64,000 nt of DNA from Verticillium longisporum (GCA_019188255.1 JAETXT010000002.1:7061011-7125010), one strand, 5' to 3'; shown: positions 1 through 10,949, counted from the first letter of the stretch. The notes: generated by a model not told the origin, from the letters alone. Numbers and translations are program-made.

Positions 1-128
1 CTGTCGTGATTCTCCGTCCTCGTCGCCATGCCCGGGAATGCCTTCGCTGATTAGCCTTCGCTGAGTAGAGATTGGAGCTATGGAAATTTCAGATGTCCGA
101 CCTAGGCCCCTCCTCGAGGAGCCTCCCG
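1..128. other. 3' flank of the leftmost gene
   Basis: Short sequence downstream of the stop codon of the minus-strand gene beginning at 1587. I see no coding or structural feature in it. Confidence 0.5.
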
Positions 129-1587
129 TCACACCTTCCTCGTGGTGTACGCAAACATGGCGTTGGACTCGACCGCCCCCTCATCCGCCAGCTTCGCCGC
201 CGTCTCTGCCCCTGCCACCGGCACCCGGTACTCGAACCGCCGACCCTCTGCCGGTGTCTGACCATCAACAGCGTATGGAAACGGCAGGTACTCTGGCAGC
301 AGTCCCAGCTGCCGCAATGCCGTCGCCTGGTCCCACGCAATGTGCTCGTGGTGAAGCCGGTCGCCCCGCACGTTGACGACGCTGGTGAACGGTATCGTCA
401 GCGCCTTGCCTGTTGGGGGCACCCCGGGGAGCCTGTCAAGTGTCAGCCTCTTGCTCCAGGAAGAACAGGGGAGCTCTTGCTTAGGAAACAGGGGAGGAAA
501 GATATGGGTTCGACGCAAAGAAGGACAAAAAAAAAAGAAGAAAACGTACAGCCAGTCAATCACCCTATCGTGGGTGCATTTAAAGACAAACTCGTCAATC
601 ACCCGGTCAATGCCCACCGTTCGGCTGACGAGCTCGAGCTCCGTGTCTGCCGGGTTGCTGAAGATGAAGTGATGGCGGTAGAAGTTTGTGAGACGCTCGC
701 GGCCGACGCCTCCAGTCAGCGTCGGGATGTGGTTGACCTGTTGCCGCCCTCTCCTGTCAGCTTCCCTGGCTTCCTTTCGGCGGCCCTCTGCGTCAACGTG
801 ATGAGCTCGACGCCAGACTTACGTAGGGCTGTTCGACCATGGTGGCCATGGTCTTTTCGACGCTTCGTTCGCCAAACTCAAACCGCGTGTGCTCCTCCCA
901 CACAGCTTCAATGTCAAAGTAGGGGCCCCCGAGAAGGGGCTTGAGGAAGGACAGTGTTCGCGTGTGGGCGAGCGAAGCCGAGGCCGCGTGATAATCAATG
1001 TGGGCGGGAACCCCGAAAAAGGGCCTCGCCGAAGGGTACAGATAGTGCTTCCCATCGTTTGCCAGGCTCGCCGTCTGGCCGGCGCCCGAGCCTGCCACGT
1101 GCGCCAGTGCAGGGCCGTGGCCGTAGTCGACGCGGGCCCCGAAGAACACCGCGGCTGCGATGCTCGCGATGGGACCTTCCTTGGCGAGACTTGCCAGAAC
1201 CGGACTCGAAGCAGCGGCATAGACTGCGAGAACATGTCAGCACGCACTGCAGAGCTGTCAACGTAAAGGGGGTCAACGGAGCTCACTGATGAGACCAAAG
1301 CGGCCTTTCTGATCACAGACGTCAAGCCCGTCGAGCTCGTCAGCCGCATTTTGAAGAACCTGTTTCAGATCTACAGTCTCTGCGTCTGCTCCGATTGTAA
1401 CAGCGGCGATTGCATATCCCTCTTCTGCCCATTTCTGCGCGGGCGGGGGGTCAAGCACGCCGTCCTTCGGAACCCCGTGGCCTTCCCCCGTCAAGATGAT
1501 GAGTCCGGGGCCGTGACCTCGGCGCGTGAGCGGGCGATGGATCGCTGTGGCCCAGGCCGCGTCTTGGGCACCGGCGGCGGTCGTCAT
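129..1587 (-). CDS. Dienelactone-hydrolase-like / SnoaL-like fusion protein
   Basis: Four exons read from 1587-1287, 1223-823, 737-550 and 432-129 give 397 residues; all junctions keep frame. Introns start GTGAGC, GTAAGT and GTACGT and end in CAG. The N-terminal half resembles fungal carboxymethylenebutenolidase-type (dienelactone hydrolase) alpha/beta-hydrolases. The C-terminal half, from about residue 235 (VNHIPTLTGGVGRERL), is a SnoaL-like NTF2-fold domain ending in LRQLGLLPEYLPFPY and FEYRVPVAG. This two-domain layout is familiar from uncharacterised fungal proteins; the substrate is unknown. I do not see the G-x-C-x-G nucleophile elbow of true dienelactone hydrolases, so the hydrolase part may not be catalytic. 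The start has a plain ATG with A-rich context (aaacATGACG). It is transcribed toward the window edge. Family assignment is good; function is open. Confidence 0.8.
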
Positions 1588-2409
1588 GTTTGTCCGTCGT
1601 CACTGGAGAGCCACAGCACAACACAGATGCAAAGGTTGACACGTTTTGACCGACTGTCTGCTCAACCCCCGCACCTCGATGCAGATCGACCAGCACCCGC
1701 CGCTGCCCCACAACTGCCGCATCGCCCCCGCCCCTGATGCCGCTTCACTGTTGGTCCGTCTTGTGCCTCCGCACCGGGGGTCTCAGATGCCGTGCGTGGC
1801 TGGCTCGTCCCGATGTTGGGGTTCGTCGCCAGTCTGCATGAGAGGCACATTGTTGAGTCGCTATTCGTCGCATACTAGCATGACTAGCCAGCACTCCCAG
1901 CACTCTTTGTGCATTGAAAGGAGACAGAAGAGGTCACCGCGAATCATTGCCACCCATCCCCGTCCCAGGGCTACTAAGCCGGGCGGAAGCTGAGCATACA
2001 TCGCTCACACGGGCTGGCGATGTGGGCAAGCCAGCCCCCTTCGCGATCTGAGCAGGCACCGATTGTCGACGTATCCGTGCGTCATCACACCACAAATTTG
2101 GATCAACATGACAGGCACCCCTGACAAGTCACTGTGAATGCATTTTGCGGGCGCCGTGTCATTGATGAGCCAAATACAGCAGCAGGTCAGATGGATCATG
2201 AAAGTAGGTCGTATTGTGGATATTTTCCCGTTGAGGGGAGTAAGTCATGAAGCACGATACCGCTTGTCAATGTTACATGTATTATCATTAAATCCTGTGC
2301 TTTTGCGTCTACATAGTCCCGGACTACAAGACGATGCCGTGCACTCGATACTTGCAACACTGCGTGCACGAAGCATGTTGTGACGGGAAGCCGTTCAGGG
2401 TCCTGACCA
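1588..2409. other. Intergenic: upstream of the DLH/SnoaL gene, downstream of cds1
   Basis: About 820 bp lying 5' of one minus-strand gene and 3' of the next. It must hold the promoter of the former and the 3' UTR of the latter. Frames are broken by stops and none resembles a protein. No repeat or RNA gene seen. Confidence 0.5.
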
Positions 2410-4032
2410 CTACGCATGTTGCAGGGCCTTGTCGAGGCACGCAGAGAGCTGAGGCTTGTTAGCAGCGTGCTCAGTAGCAGAAAATGTCAGACATGACTTA
2501 CGACCTCTCCGTTGACGAGACCTTGGTTGCTGAGGTAGCGGCCCAGGCCCGTGATCAGCTCCTTCTGCTCTTCGTGCGTCAGGCCGGTGATGGCCAACTC
2601 CAAGACAGCACCGAGGCTGGCCTCCTTGTTGAGCGACACGAATGTGTGGAAGTAGATGTATGTGAAGAAACCCATGATGAACTGGCAGTCCATGCGATCA
2701 GTCATGCCGCCGTGGCCGGGGATCGAATCGCCAAAGTCCTTGATCTTGAAGGTGCGCTTGAGGCCAGATGCGAAGAATCCGCCAAAGGGCGCGATGAGCG
2801 AGGCAAAGGTGGCGAGAACGAGGGTGTGGAACTGGATAGGGGCGACAGTGAAGGAGATGTCGGTGTTGGGCGGAAGGAAAACCAGGTCGGGGAGCTTGTA
2901 CGTCTTGGGTAGGAAGGCCGGATTGGGGGTGCATTCGAGTCCGGTGAAGATATTCGAGGCGAGGTCCTGCTGCACATTAGCATTTTCTTGCGCGCTTGGT
3001 CAAGTTCAAGCAAACTCACGTGGGCAGGGCAGATGAAGTAGCTGGAGCGCGTCAAGATGTTGGCGAGGATGATACCAAAGACAATGGTGAAGACCCAGGC
3101 GCCAACGAAGCCCTCGACCGTCTTCTTGGGCGACAGCTTGATCAGTTGGGTGCGTCCAAAGGTCATGCCCACAATGTAGGCGAAAATGTCGTTGGTGATG
3201 ACGAGGGCCGCGGGTAGGAAGAACCAGATGAGGCCCTCAAAAACGTTGTTCATGACGAAGTGTGCCTGGACCACGATAAGGTACAGCGCCATGTGCGTCC
3301 AGGCGAACTGGGTGAACTGGAACTTGAAGTGGCCCGCGTGCAGGGTAGTGACAAAGAAGACGAATCCGAAGATGTAGAGGAAGAAGCTGATGAAGCGGTG
3401 GTGGGTGGCCAGCGGCAGGAGGACCTTATCGACCAGCACAATGTGCTTGAAGTAGTAGATGACAGATTCGCCGTAGAGGAAGTACATGGTGGTGACCAGC
3501 CAGTACCAGTTGAGGCTCTTGGAGGGGCGCAGCTGACGAGCCCGGCTGGGGACGCTCGCGATGGCAATCACCTCCTTGAAGCAGACGACCTGAATGACCG
3601 TCATGACGCAAATGATGTACATGTGGCCGGAAAAGAGGGCAGCGAAGAAGCCAGCAAACATGACAAAGGACCAGAAGGTGCGGACCTTGAAGTCCGTCTT
3701 CCTCTTCTCGTGAGCGACGCGTTTCTCCTCGGCGGCGGCCTCGGCGGGCGACAATTGTGGCTGCTGTGCACAGGGGTGTTGGAATCAGCAAAAAAAGTCA
3801 TCGCAAGGCTAGGGTCCGAAGGGGGCGGATGTGCACGCGTCGATGCCCTGCCCAAGGATTTGCGTCGACGTACCTCCGCGATGCCGTCTAGCGGCGCCTG
3901 CTGCCCAGATCCCGACCTCTGCTTCACAGGAGAGCCATCCTCGCTGTAGTCGCTAAAGCTGGAGCGACGGCCATCGGCGTTGCCGTTGTTGGCCTTGTGG
4001 GGGAACTTGACCCCTCTCTTCCCGCGCGGCAT
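2410..4032 (-). CDS. cds1: Phosphatidate cytidylyltransferase (CDP-diacylglycerol synthase)
   Basis: Makes CDP-diacylglycerol from phosphatidate and CTP, the branch point for phosphatidylinositol, phosphatidylserine and cardiolipin; integral ER membrane enzyme. Exons 4032-3874, 3763-3020, 2969-2502 and 2448-2410 give 469 residues, a usual fungal length. The hydrophilic N-terminus (residues 1-75) is followed by several membrane segments (FVMFAGFFAALFSGHMYII onward). Near residues 369-395 lies the family signature: S-G-L-K-R, then K-D-F-G-D, then P-G-H-G-G-M-x-D-R-x-D. Intron 1 opens GTACGT, intron 2 GTGAGT, intron 3 GTAAGT with branch gctaac. The last exon is only 13 codons (ends LQHA). The acceptor of intron 2 could lie three bases further on, removing one Gln. 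It shares a divergent upstream region with the uvsD-like gene. Confidence 0.95.
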
Positions 4033-4925
4033 CGTGCGGAATGGGTCGCGAATGAGTGACGGTTCTTGGTCTGGCAGCAGTCGTTCGACCCAGATTTTTC
4101 TCGACAGGCGGTTTAAACAACGCGCGATGAGAAAATGTCGCTGCGGAAGAAGAGGCTGCTCTGGCCTGGTTCGTTTGGGGCAGCTCGTCCAGTGCGTGGG
4201 CGCTCGGGTTGGCCGGATCGGGTAGGCGCGCAAAGTCGACAAGACCGATACCTAAAAATGAAGGTACAGGGAAGATGGCGTCGGGCGATGCAGGTGCGGA
4301 AAGCGCTGCGAATCGTGGGGGCGACGGACGAGCAGAGTCGTCAGTTGGGTCGCCGTGATGGATGGGTGTGAGGAGGTAAGATTGGCAAAGTGAGGCAAAG
4401 CAAGGTCGCTGGTTTCGGGGAAAGGAAGCGTCGGAGACTTGGTTCTGCGCTTACCTACTACCCCAAGGGCTGAGTGCTGAGGAGTGCTGAGTGCTGGCCC
4501 AGTGCTACCAGCTAGGTCCCTTACGTATGGGGGCCGCTTGGCATTTCGCGCCTTGCTCCTGGCTCCTGCTCCTTGAATCAGCCATCAGCAATTGGTTTTT
4601 GTGGCAGCCACGCCAGAGAGCCCGTGCCTACCCACCATGTCGCTTGCGGAACACTGCCTTGTCTTTGGGCTGCCTCTTGGTTACGTCAGAGCCTGCATGG
4701 CCTGATTACTGATGTGTTCTATTAGATAAGCACAACCAGGGCACTCTGCAAGCACAGGCCTAGTCGCGTTGCAACGCGAGCTGGGATCGCCTGATAAGCG
4801 ATAAGGCTGTTCTCGAGATGGCCTCGTCGGAAAACATCCTTGGCCACTCTTTGTCGGAGAACCAGGCTACGTCCCCAATCCTACCTCCCTGATGGCGCAA
4901 TAGTCGTCAATCGTAGCTACTGGCG
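4033..4925. promoter_or_regulatory. Divergent promoter region between cds1 and uvsD
   Basis: 893 bp between two genes reading away from each other, so both promoters lie here. It includes a cluster of AGTGCTG words near 4470-4505. I can assign no specific factor site. Confidence 0.5.
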
Positions 4926-7403
4926 ATGGACAACTACTCCGACGACGGCTTTGACGATCTCAACCCCAATGTCCTTCAGGAGCTGGAGAACAATGCCATA
5001 CAATTCACACAGGCCCAAACCCAGGCCCCGCCACGGACACAGCAACCTGCCGACAACCCCTACAATGACCTCGAATTCGAGGACGACGACCTTGATGATA
5101 CCGAATTGATCGATGGCCTGCTTCCGCAAGCTCCCGTCGGTACATCGACGAACACGGGACCGAGACCATACCATCAAAAACCACCCTTGCCTGTAGCGAG
5201 CCGACCCCCCGCCCCGATCCCGCCATCGTCACGATGGGACACCTCCGCGAGGTCAAGATACACCGTTCCCAACACGACCCACGGCCAGCCCCTGGCCTCA
5301 CAGATACCACCGCCCATAGGCGCATCATACAGACCACAACACAGCCAGTTTGCTCGTCCTGCGCCCCTCGCAGCCAGGCCGGCCTATCAGCAGCCGCTCG
5401 CTTCCCAGGCGCCCCGGGAGTCGGGAAACGATGTTGTTGCTGCTATGCAGCAGCGCCTCAAGGCTCTCGAGTCAGAACTCTACTCGGCCAAGGGAGAGGT
5501 TGCCATCATCAGGGCAAACTCATCCAAAGCACAGCAGGAATACACTACAGAGGTGGCCAGGCTGAAGAAACAAAACGCCGAACAGGAGGCAAAGCAGCAA
5601 AGGCTGGTCGAGCAAGCCGTCGCTGCTCAGAACAATGCCACTACTGAACTGCAATTTCTTCAGCGAGATGTAAAGGAAACCAGTGCTCGAGCGAGGCGAG
5701 CGAATGCGGCGCCCGGCGTGCAGAGGAACGACAGTGGTGGCTCTGCTACGAACACGCCGAAGAAGACCAGCAAGACCTGGGGCATGGCCGACGGCTTTGA
5801 CGAGATGGACATCGTTCTCAGCCCCAGCAAGGGACGAGGCAAGTCGAGGGACACCGGCCCCGTGGCCATCCCACTCACCGAACGGACCCCAACAAAGAAC
5901 AAGCGGAAACGGCCTGTGGTGGACAGTCCCGTCATGGCGTTGGAAACACACGAAGGCGACCCTGTACAGTCGAATGTTGATGCAGGTGCCACGGCCCCAA
6001 AATTCTTAGCAGTATCATCCGTGAACACCCTCCCATTCGATGTAAGTCGGCCCATCGTCACCAAGGTGCCAGCTGCTAACCCGGCCCAGTTCCTTCAGCT
6101 CGTTCTCGACCATGGGTCTCTGCACGGGGAGCCTCCAACATTCGATATTCTCTCGCGCTATGCCTTTCCATCAGACCCAGACACCTCTTTTGCCGCCCAG
6201 ATTTATCAGAGCTTGCCGCGAATGGGGAACGTGCATGATCCACTGCAGCTCCTTATCGACTTTTCTCACCTCATTCTGACAATGTGGCACCAGTGCCTGG
6301 ACGAGGCGTATTATCGACCGATCTGGGACCTGGTGTCGCTTCTGGCGTTTACACTCCAACTCCAGACTGTGTCAGTGGCACCCAACCTCATCCACAGCCT
6401 GGTGCCAGCCGCAGAGAGGTCCATGTACATGGTGCTCGAACTGCGCTACAAGAGCACAGACGGTGATCTTTCCGGTGACCCCGCCGCTGACTTGCTGCAA
6501 CAGCAGATCGACACGACGCACATCTTGTCACTCCTCCATCTGGCAGCCATGGCAAGCGTGAGCGCAATCGTTCAGACGGAAGAGGGCGCTCAGACGCAGC
6601 AGGCCAACTTTTGGAGCATGATACCCGTGGACTTTGTGCTGATCTTCTTGACCCCAAATCAGCGGCTTGACGATATCCTGGGTATGATGGACCTATTGTG
6701 CACCTCCGTGCTATCTGCCTCGGTCGGCCCTCTCGAAATGGGCAAAGACCCGGAGACGGTCGCCTACATGATCATCGAGAAGCTCACATGCAACCTGCTT
6801 GACCTGCCACGGACGGCATCAACGCCCCGCCTGATTCACACGGTCGGATCGGGGGTCCTGCACACGCTTACCGCGTTCACCCAGTCTCAGTTTGGGGCGC
6901 TCCAGGTCGCGAATCATGTTAATGCCATACCCAGACTAGTGACGACTCTGAGTGGCTTGGTGGACGAGCTGTACGATGCCAGTGACCCTGCTGTTGCTGA
7001 TTCTCCGGCTGGCACCGGCGGGAACCGTGCGGCAGCCCATGCACCGGCGGGAGATCTGGGAGCCGACAAGGCGGACGACGCGGACGACGCGGACGACGCG
7101 GACGACGCGGACGACGACCTCGTGGGTCTGCACCGACTGATCAAGCAGATCGTACTGCTCCTGCACCGGCTCGTCGCTGATCCGGCGACAGCAGACGCGG
7201 CCAACATTCAATCCAAGCTGGCCATGGCCTACGGAGGCCCCCAGCGGCACATCCTCTGGCTGTCACGCATCCATTTCGCCGAGGATGACCTGGTGTACGA
7301 GGCGGGCATCGACGAGGAGACGGCCGAACTGGCGCGCGAACTATGTGAATTCGTCGTGACCCCTGACGAAGGAGAGGGTGTCAGGGAGGCCTTCGGCGTT
7401 TGA
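4926..7403 (+). CDS. uvsD: UvsD/Rad26-type ATRIP orthologue, DNA-damage checkpoint protein
   Basis: Partner and targeting subunit of the ATR/Mec1 (UvsB) checkpoint kinase; it recruits the kinase to RPA-coated single-stranded DNA in the nucleus. The N-terminus has the acidic RPA-binding type motif (DDGFDDLNPNVLQELENNAI), then a proline-rich linker, a coiled coil at about residues 170-250 (MQQRLKALESELYSAKGEVA), a basic NLS-like NKRKRP, and a helical C-terminal half. The frame is open throughout (825 residues), but 6042-6089 is a perfect 48-nt intron (GTAAGT, gctaac branch, CAG). Splicing joins LPFD directly to FLQLVLDH and gives 809 residues; I think the spliced form is correct. An Asp-rich 9-bp repeat lies near residues 715-730. 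ATG context is ggcgATGG. Confidence 0.88.
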   Translation: MDNYSDDGFDDLNPNVLQELENNAIQFTQAQTQAPPRTQQPADNPYNDLEFEDDDLDDTELIDGLLPQAPVGTSTNTGPRPYHQKPPLPVASRPPAPIPPSSRWDTSARSRYTVPNTTHGQPLASQIPPPIGASYRPQHSQFARPAPLAARPAYQQPLASQAPRESGNDVVAAMQQRLKALESELYSAKGEVAIIRANSSKAQQEYTTEVARLKKQNAEQEAKQQRLVEQAVAAQNNATTELQFLQRDVKETSARARRANAAPGVQRNDSGGSATNTPKKTSKTWGMADGFDEMDIVLSPSKGRGKSRDTGPVAIPLTERTPTKNKRKRPVVDSPVMALETHEGDPVQSNVDAGATAPKFLAVSSVNTLPFDVSRPIVTKVPAANPAQFLQLVLDHGSLHGEPPTFDILSRYAFPSDPDTSFAAQIYQSLPRMGNVHDPLQLLIDFSHLILTMWHQCLDEAYYRPIWDLVSLLAFTLQLQTVSVAPNLIHSLVPAAERSMYMVLELRYKSTDGDLSGDPAADLLQQQIDTTHILSLLHLAAMASVSAIVQTEEGAQTQQANFWSMIPVDFVLIFLTPNQRLDDILGMMDLLCTSVLSASVGPLEMGKDPETVAYMIIEKLTCNLLDLPRTASTPRLIHTVGSGVLHTLTAFTQSQFGALQVANHVNAIPRLVTTLSGLVDELYDASDPAVADSPAGTGGNRAAAHAPAGDLGADKADDADDADDADDADDDLVGLHRLIKQIVLLLHRLVADPATADAANIQSKLAMAYGGPQRHILWLSRIHFAEDDLVYEAGIDEETAELARELCEFVVTPDEGEGVREAFGV
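6042..6089 (+). other. In-frame 48-nt intron in uvsD
   Basis: Begins GTAAGT, has gctaac 12-17 nt before the end and finishes CCCAG. Its length is divisible by three and it has no stop, so a retained copy would add 16 residues without breaking the protein. Confidence 0.75.
7071..7115 (+). repeat. Five 9-bp repeats (GCGGACGAC) inside the uvsD coding region
   Basis: Five perfect tandem copies encode Ala-Asp-Asp units within a hydrophilic stretch of the checkpoint protein. The length is a multiple of three, so copy-number change would keep the frame. Confidence 0.95.
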
Positions 7404-8740
7404 GAAGCGCCTTCACACAGCAGACCATGGTGGGCGGGCGGCATGGACCTCCTCTCTGAAGGGCTGAAATCGCCGGCCGGAAGAGGACTGATGACAGCGA
7501 TCCGGTGGTCCGTGGGTAGGCACGAAACGGGGTGACGAGCGGCGAAAAAAACGACGTGGAAGAACGCCTCCGACGCCCAAGTTTTGCGACTTTTCCTCTC
7601 TGGGCCGTCCAGCTCCCGCTTCCACAGCTTCCACACGTGGGCCTGTGGCATTTTCAACCTGCCGAGTCGGATGATCGACGCACTCGCGGGTTAACGTCCC
7701 CGTCTGAGCTAGTATGTCAGCCCAGGTGTGATTCTTTGACAAAGCTGAATCGCGGTGCCTGGCCAGAAATCGTCCGGCCACAACCACCGATTCAGGGACC
7801 AACGAACCAGCCGGCCGGTCATCTCAAGGTACCCGGACCAACGACCATTCGCCCTGAGAGAAAGAGGCCGAATAGCAGTCAGGACGGACCAGTGCCAATG
7901 AGATACCAGCTGGGCGTGCTGCTTTGCGCCCTAACAGGACTAGACGAAGTATTCGCTCGAAACAATTCCCCCTGACGATCCAGTCAGCGCTTTCTCTCTC
8001 TCTATCTCTTTCTCCGCAATCTACTTGTTAGTCGTGGCAACCAGCTACCATCTCTGTCGCACTACTCCACCGAAAGGTAGACGTCTGGACCGGGTTTCCC
8101 TCATCTCACCTCACCCACATGTCCCGATGTCCGAGTTCCGCAAGGACGCACGCACAAGTGCACACTCGCGCAACAAGGAGCTCCATTCTTCATCCGCGAT
8201 AACCCCGTGGCCCGAGTACGGCGGCTCCTCTATTTGGAAGCACCAGAAGAAGCGTGACAGGGCTTGATTGGCGTAGCGCAATCCACAACTGAGATGGCAG
8301 CGTTCATCTGGTCTTGGATCGGATTAGTTGCGCGTCAAAGCGTTCGCGCCATGGTGCTCACCATCACTTCACGCGCCTAGCTGTTCCTCAATGGGCCATC
8401 TGTTGCAGTCCAGCCCGTGCGCAAGAAGATGTGTCGAACTCATGTCAAGCGCATCTTGAGGGAACCGGCCGGATCATGTCAGGCACATTCTTGCTTGCTT
8501 CTTAAGTTGCCAGTCGCGCCACGTCCAGGCTAGCGATACAGTACGCTCCTTAGGGTCTCGCTCTTAGACATACCAATGATACCATACCCCCCTTCATTGT
8601 CTGTGAAGCTGAACCTTACCATGGCACTCAGTACTACACATAGCCGCGCTCTTCTATATGACGAGAGGCTTTCCACAATGCCCGAAGCTTGGAGGCGAGC
8701 CTTCTGCCACCCCCAGCAGCTACCTCGTTCCGCCGCCAAG
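7404..8740. other. Intergenic: uvsD 3' flank and upstream region of the HypX-like gene
   Basis: 1.3 kb without a recognisable gene. It includes a pyrimidine tract (ttctctctctctatctctttctc, abbreviated: about 7991-8013) and a 46-codon open stretch from the ATG at 8128 that would act as an upstream ORF if transcribed. In-frame ATGs at 8576 and 8621 precede the chosen start of the next gene. Confidence 0.5.
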
Positions 8741-10949
8741 ATGAACATTCTCTTCCTCTGCACGGCGCACAACTCGCTGTCACAACGCCTCTACCTGGCC
8801 CTGGCCAAGACACACTCTATCACCATCGAGTATGCTCTCTCCGACCAGGCCATGGTCGAGGCTGTCGCTTTGGCGCAGCCCGACCTCATCATCTGCCCGT
8901 TCCTGACATCCCGGGTGCCCAACGAGATTTACCTCAACTACCTCACACTCATCGTCCATCCCGGCCCGCCAGGTGATGCCGGCCCTAGCGCCCTCGACTG
9001 GGTGCTCATGGGCGACGACGGTTCCGAGACATCAGTCGAACATCTCCTCCAATCCTCGGCACCTACACGGCCGGGGCGCTCCCACTGGGGTGCCACCGTC
9101 CTCCAGGCCGTAGAGGAGTTCGACGCCGGCCCCGTCTGGGCCTTTGAGCAGTTCCCCATCGATATCGATGCCCCGGACGCCACCAAATCCAACCTCTATC
9201 GCGGGCCTGTGACACGAGCAGCCCTCACCGCCACTCTGGCAGCCCTCGAGCGCATCACGACCGCAGCCTCTCGTCACACCAGCGTCCTCACGCCTCCACC
9301 ATCGCCGGGGCGCGAGAAGTCGAATCCCTTGCTCCACCCCAGCGCCATCTCGCCCCGCATCCAAGCCGATCCCGTGTACCGGCAACGTTCAGTCACACTG
9401 CAGCAGTCTTTCCTCGGCGGTGTGACGCGACATCGGCCACTTCTCAAAGCTTCCCAGCGCGACTTCGACATGACGAAACACACAGCGCGCGACATCTCAC
9501 GCAGAATCCGGTCCGCCGACTCGCAACCCGGCTGTCGCACTGGGCTACTTTGGAACCAACCTGTTCGTCTACGGCGGCACCGTTGAGGAAGCAGGTGACC
9601 TGCTCGAGGGACAGCCCCAAGGGGGCACCACCATCGCCTGCCGAGATGACGCCATTTGCGTCGCGACGTGTGACGGCAAGGGCATTTGGATCTCGCACAT
9701 CCGGCGTACCAAGCGAAAGGTCGACGCCATGCTGTGGCCCAAGATGCCCGCCGTGTCGGGACTCCGCGAGCTCGGCCTCCTAGACGATGCCACCTTCAGC
9801 CGCACCCAAGTGCCGCGTGCCACTGTCGACTGGTCCAAGGCCGCGGCGTCTACGCATCAGGAGATCTGGGTCGACTTTACGTCCATGCCGGGCGCCCGAC
9901 GCGTGGCGTTCGTCTACTTTGAGTTTTACAACGGCGCCATGAGCACGAGCCAATGCGACCGCCTCGTCGAGGCCCTCGAATTCGTCGCGCGTACACACGT
10001 TGTCGAGCGGCCCCTGAGCGCCGTGGTGCTGATGGGCGGCAACTCCTACTTCAGCAACGGCATCGCGCTCAACGTCATTGAGGCGAGCGCCGACCCTGGC
10101 CAGGAGTCATGGCGGAACATCAACCGTATCGACGACGTGGTGCAGTGCCTGCTCGACGACTTCCCCAGGCGAAACATCAAGACCGTTGCAGCGATTCGAG
10201 GGAATTGCGCCGCTGGCGGCGTGGCTCTGGCGGCCGCTTGCGACGTCGTGATTGCTGGCTCAGAGACAGTACTGAACCCGGCCTATCGCGCCCTGGGTCT
10301 TCACGGGTCAGAATATCACTCTCTCTCGTACACTGGCCGATGTGGCGTCGATGGCGCGAGGAGGCTGCTACGCGACCTGACGCCACTTTCGGCCTACGAC
10401 GCGCGAGCCATGGGCTTGGTCGATCACAGCCTGCCCGGCTCTGGCAAGGTTCTCGACGCCAGGGTTCGAAACCACGTCAAGGCCATGGTGTGCGGCAGCA
10501 AAACCTACACGCCAGGCAAGTGGAAGCGCAACGTCGATGTCTCGCCGGCGGGCCACGCCGCGGCGCGCGCACAGGAGCTCGGCGAGATGGCCAAAGACTT
10601 CTGGAGCGCCCGTGCCGTGCGATACCACGAGCGCAGGCGAGATTTTGTCCGCAAGATCAAGGCGCGCAGGACCCCGCTGCGCTTCGCGGGTCACAGGCGC
10701 CTCGCCGGCGTGCTCGACGAGGAGGAGTCCGACTCGTTCGACGATGTGGGCGCGTTTGAACGGCGCGCCCTCGACAGGGTCGTCGAGGAGCGTTTGAGGC
10801 AGGTCATGCCCATGAGCCCCACGGACAGCGCGCTGGGATCCGTGGACGGCGACCACCACGCGAAGGCTCTGGCGCCTACGGTCATTTGCGCCGATGTGCC
10901 GACGCGAGACCTGGGACCCGTGTTCTCGTGTTACTACGGGTCGGCTTAA
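8741..10949 (+). CDS. HypX-like formyltransferase / enoyl-CoA-hydratase fusion (one-base frameshift at 9533)
   Basis: Two-domain protein of HypX type, about 735 residues if the break is read through. Residues 1-230 are a formyl-tetrahydrofolate hydrolase/transferase-like domain: start ILFLCTAHNSLSQRLY, then LALSDQAM-like and HPGPPGDAGPSALDW at about 73. Residues 374 onward are a crotonase fold: EFYNGAMS, GGNSYFSNGIALN (432-444) and GNCAAGGVALAAACD (487 on), the two oxyanion-hole segments. The NPAY (Tyr 515) and GSEY (Glu 524) residues match those conserved in bacterial HypX, which makes CO for NiFe hydrogenase from formyl-THF via formyl-CoA. Fungi have no such hydrogenase, so the role here is unknown. 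The frame breaks after ADSQPG: one extra T at 9533 separates it from VALGYFGTNLF. A C-terminal basic extension of about 130 residues is extra. Earlier ATGs at 8621 (strong accATGG) and 8576 would add a 40-55 residue, Arg-containing leader. Confidence 0.82.

Noticed and set aside
8576..8740. ATGs at 8576 and 8621 as the start of the HypX-like gene
   Set aside because: Not excluded, but homologous proteins begin at the MNILFLC position; the extra leader could be a mitochondrial presequence and needs transcript data.
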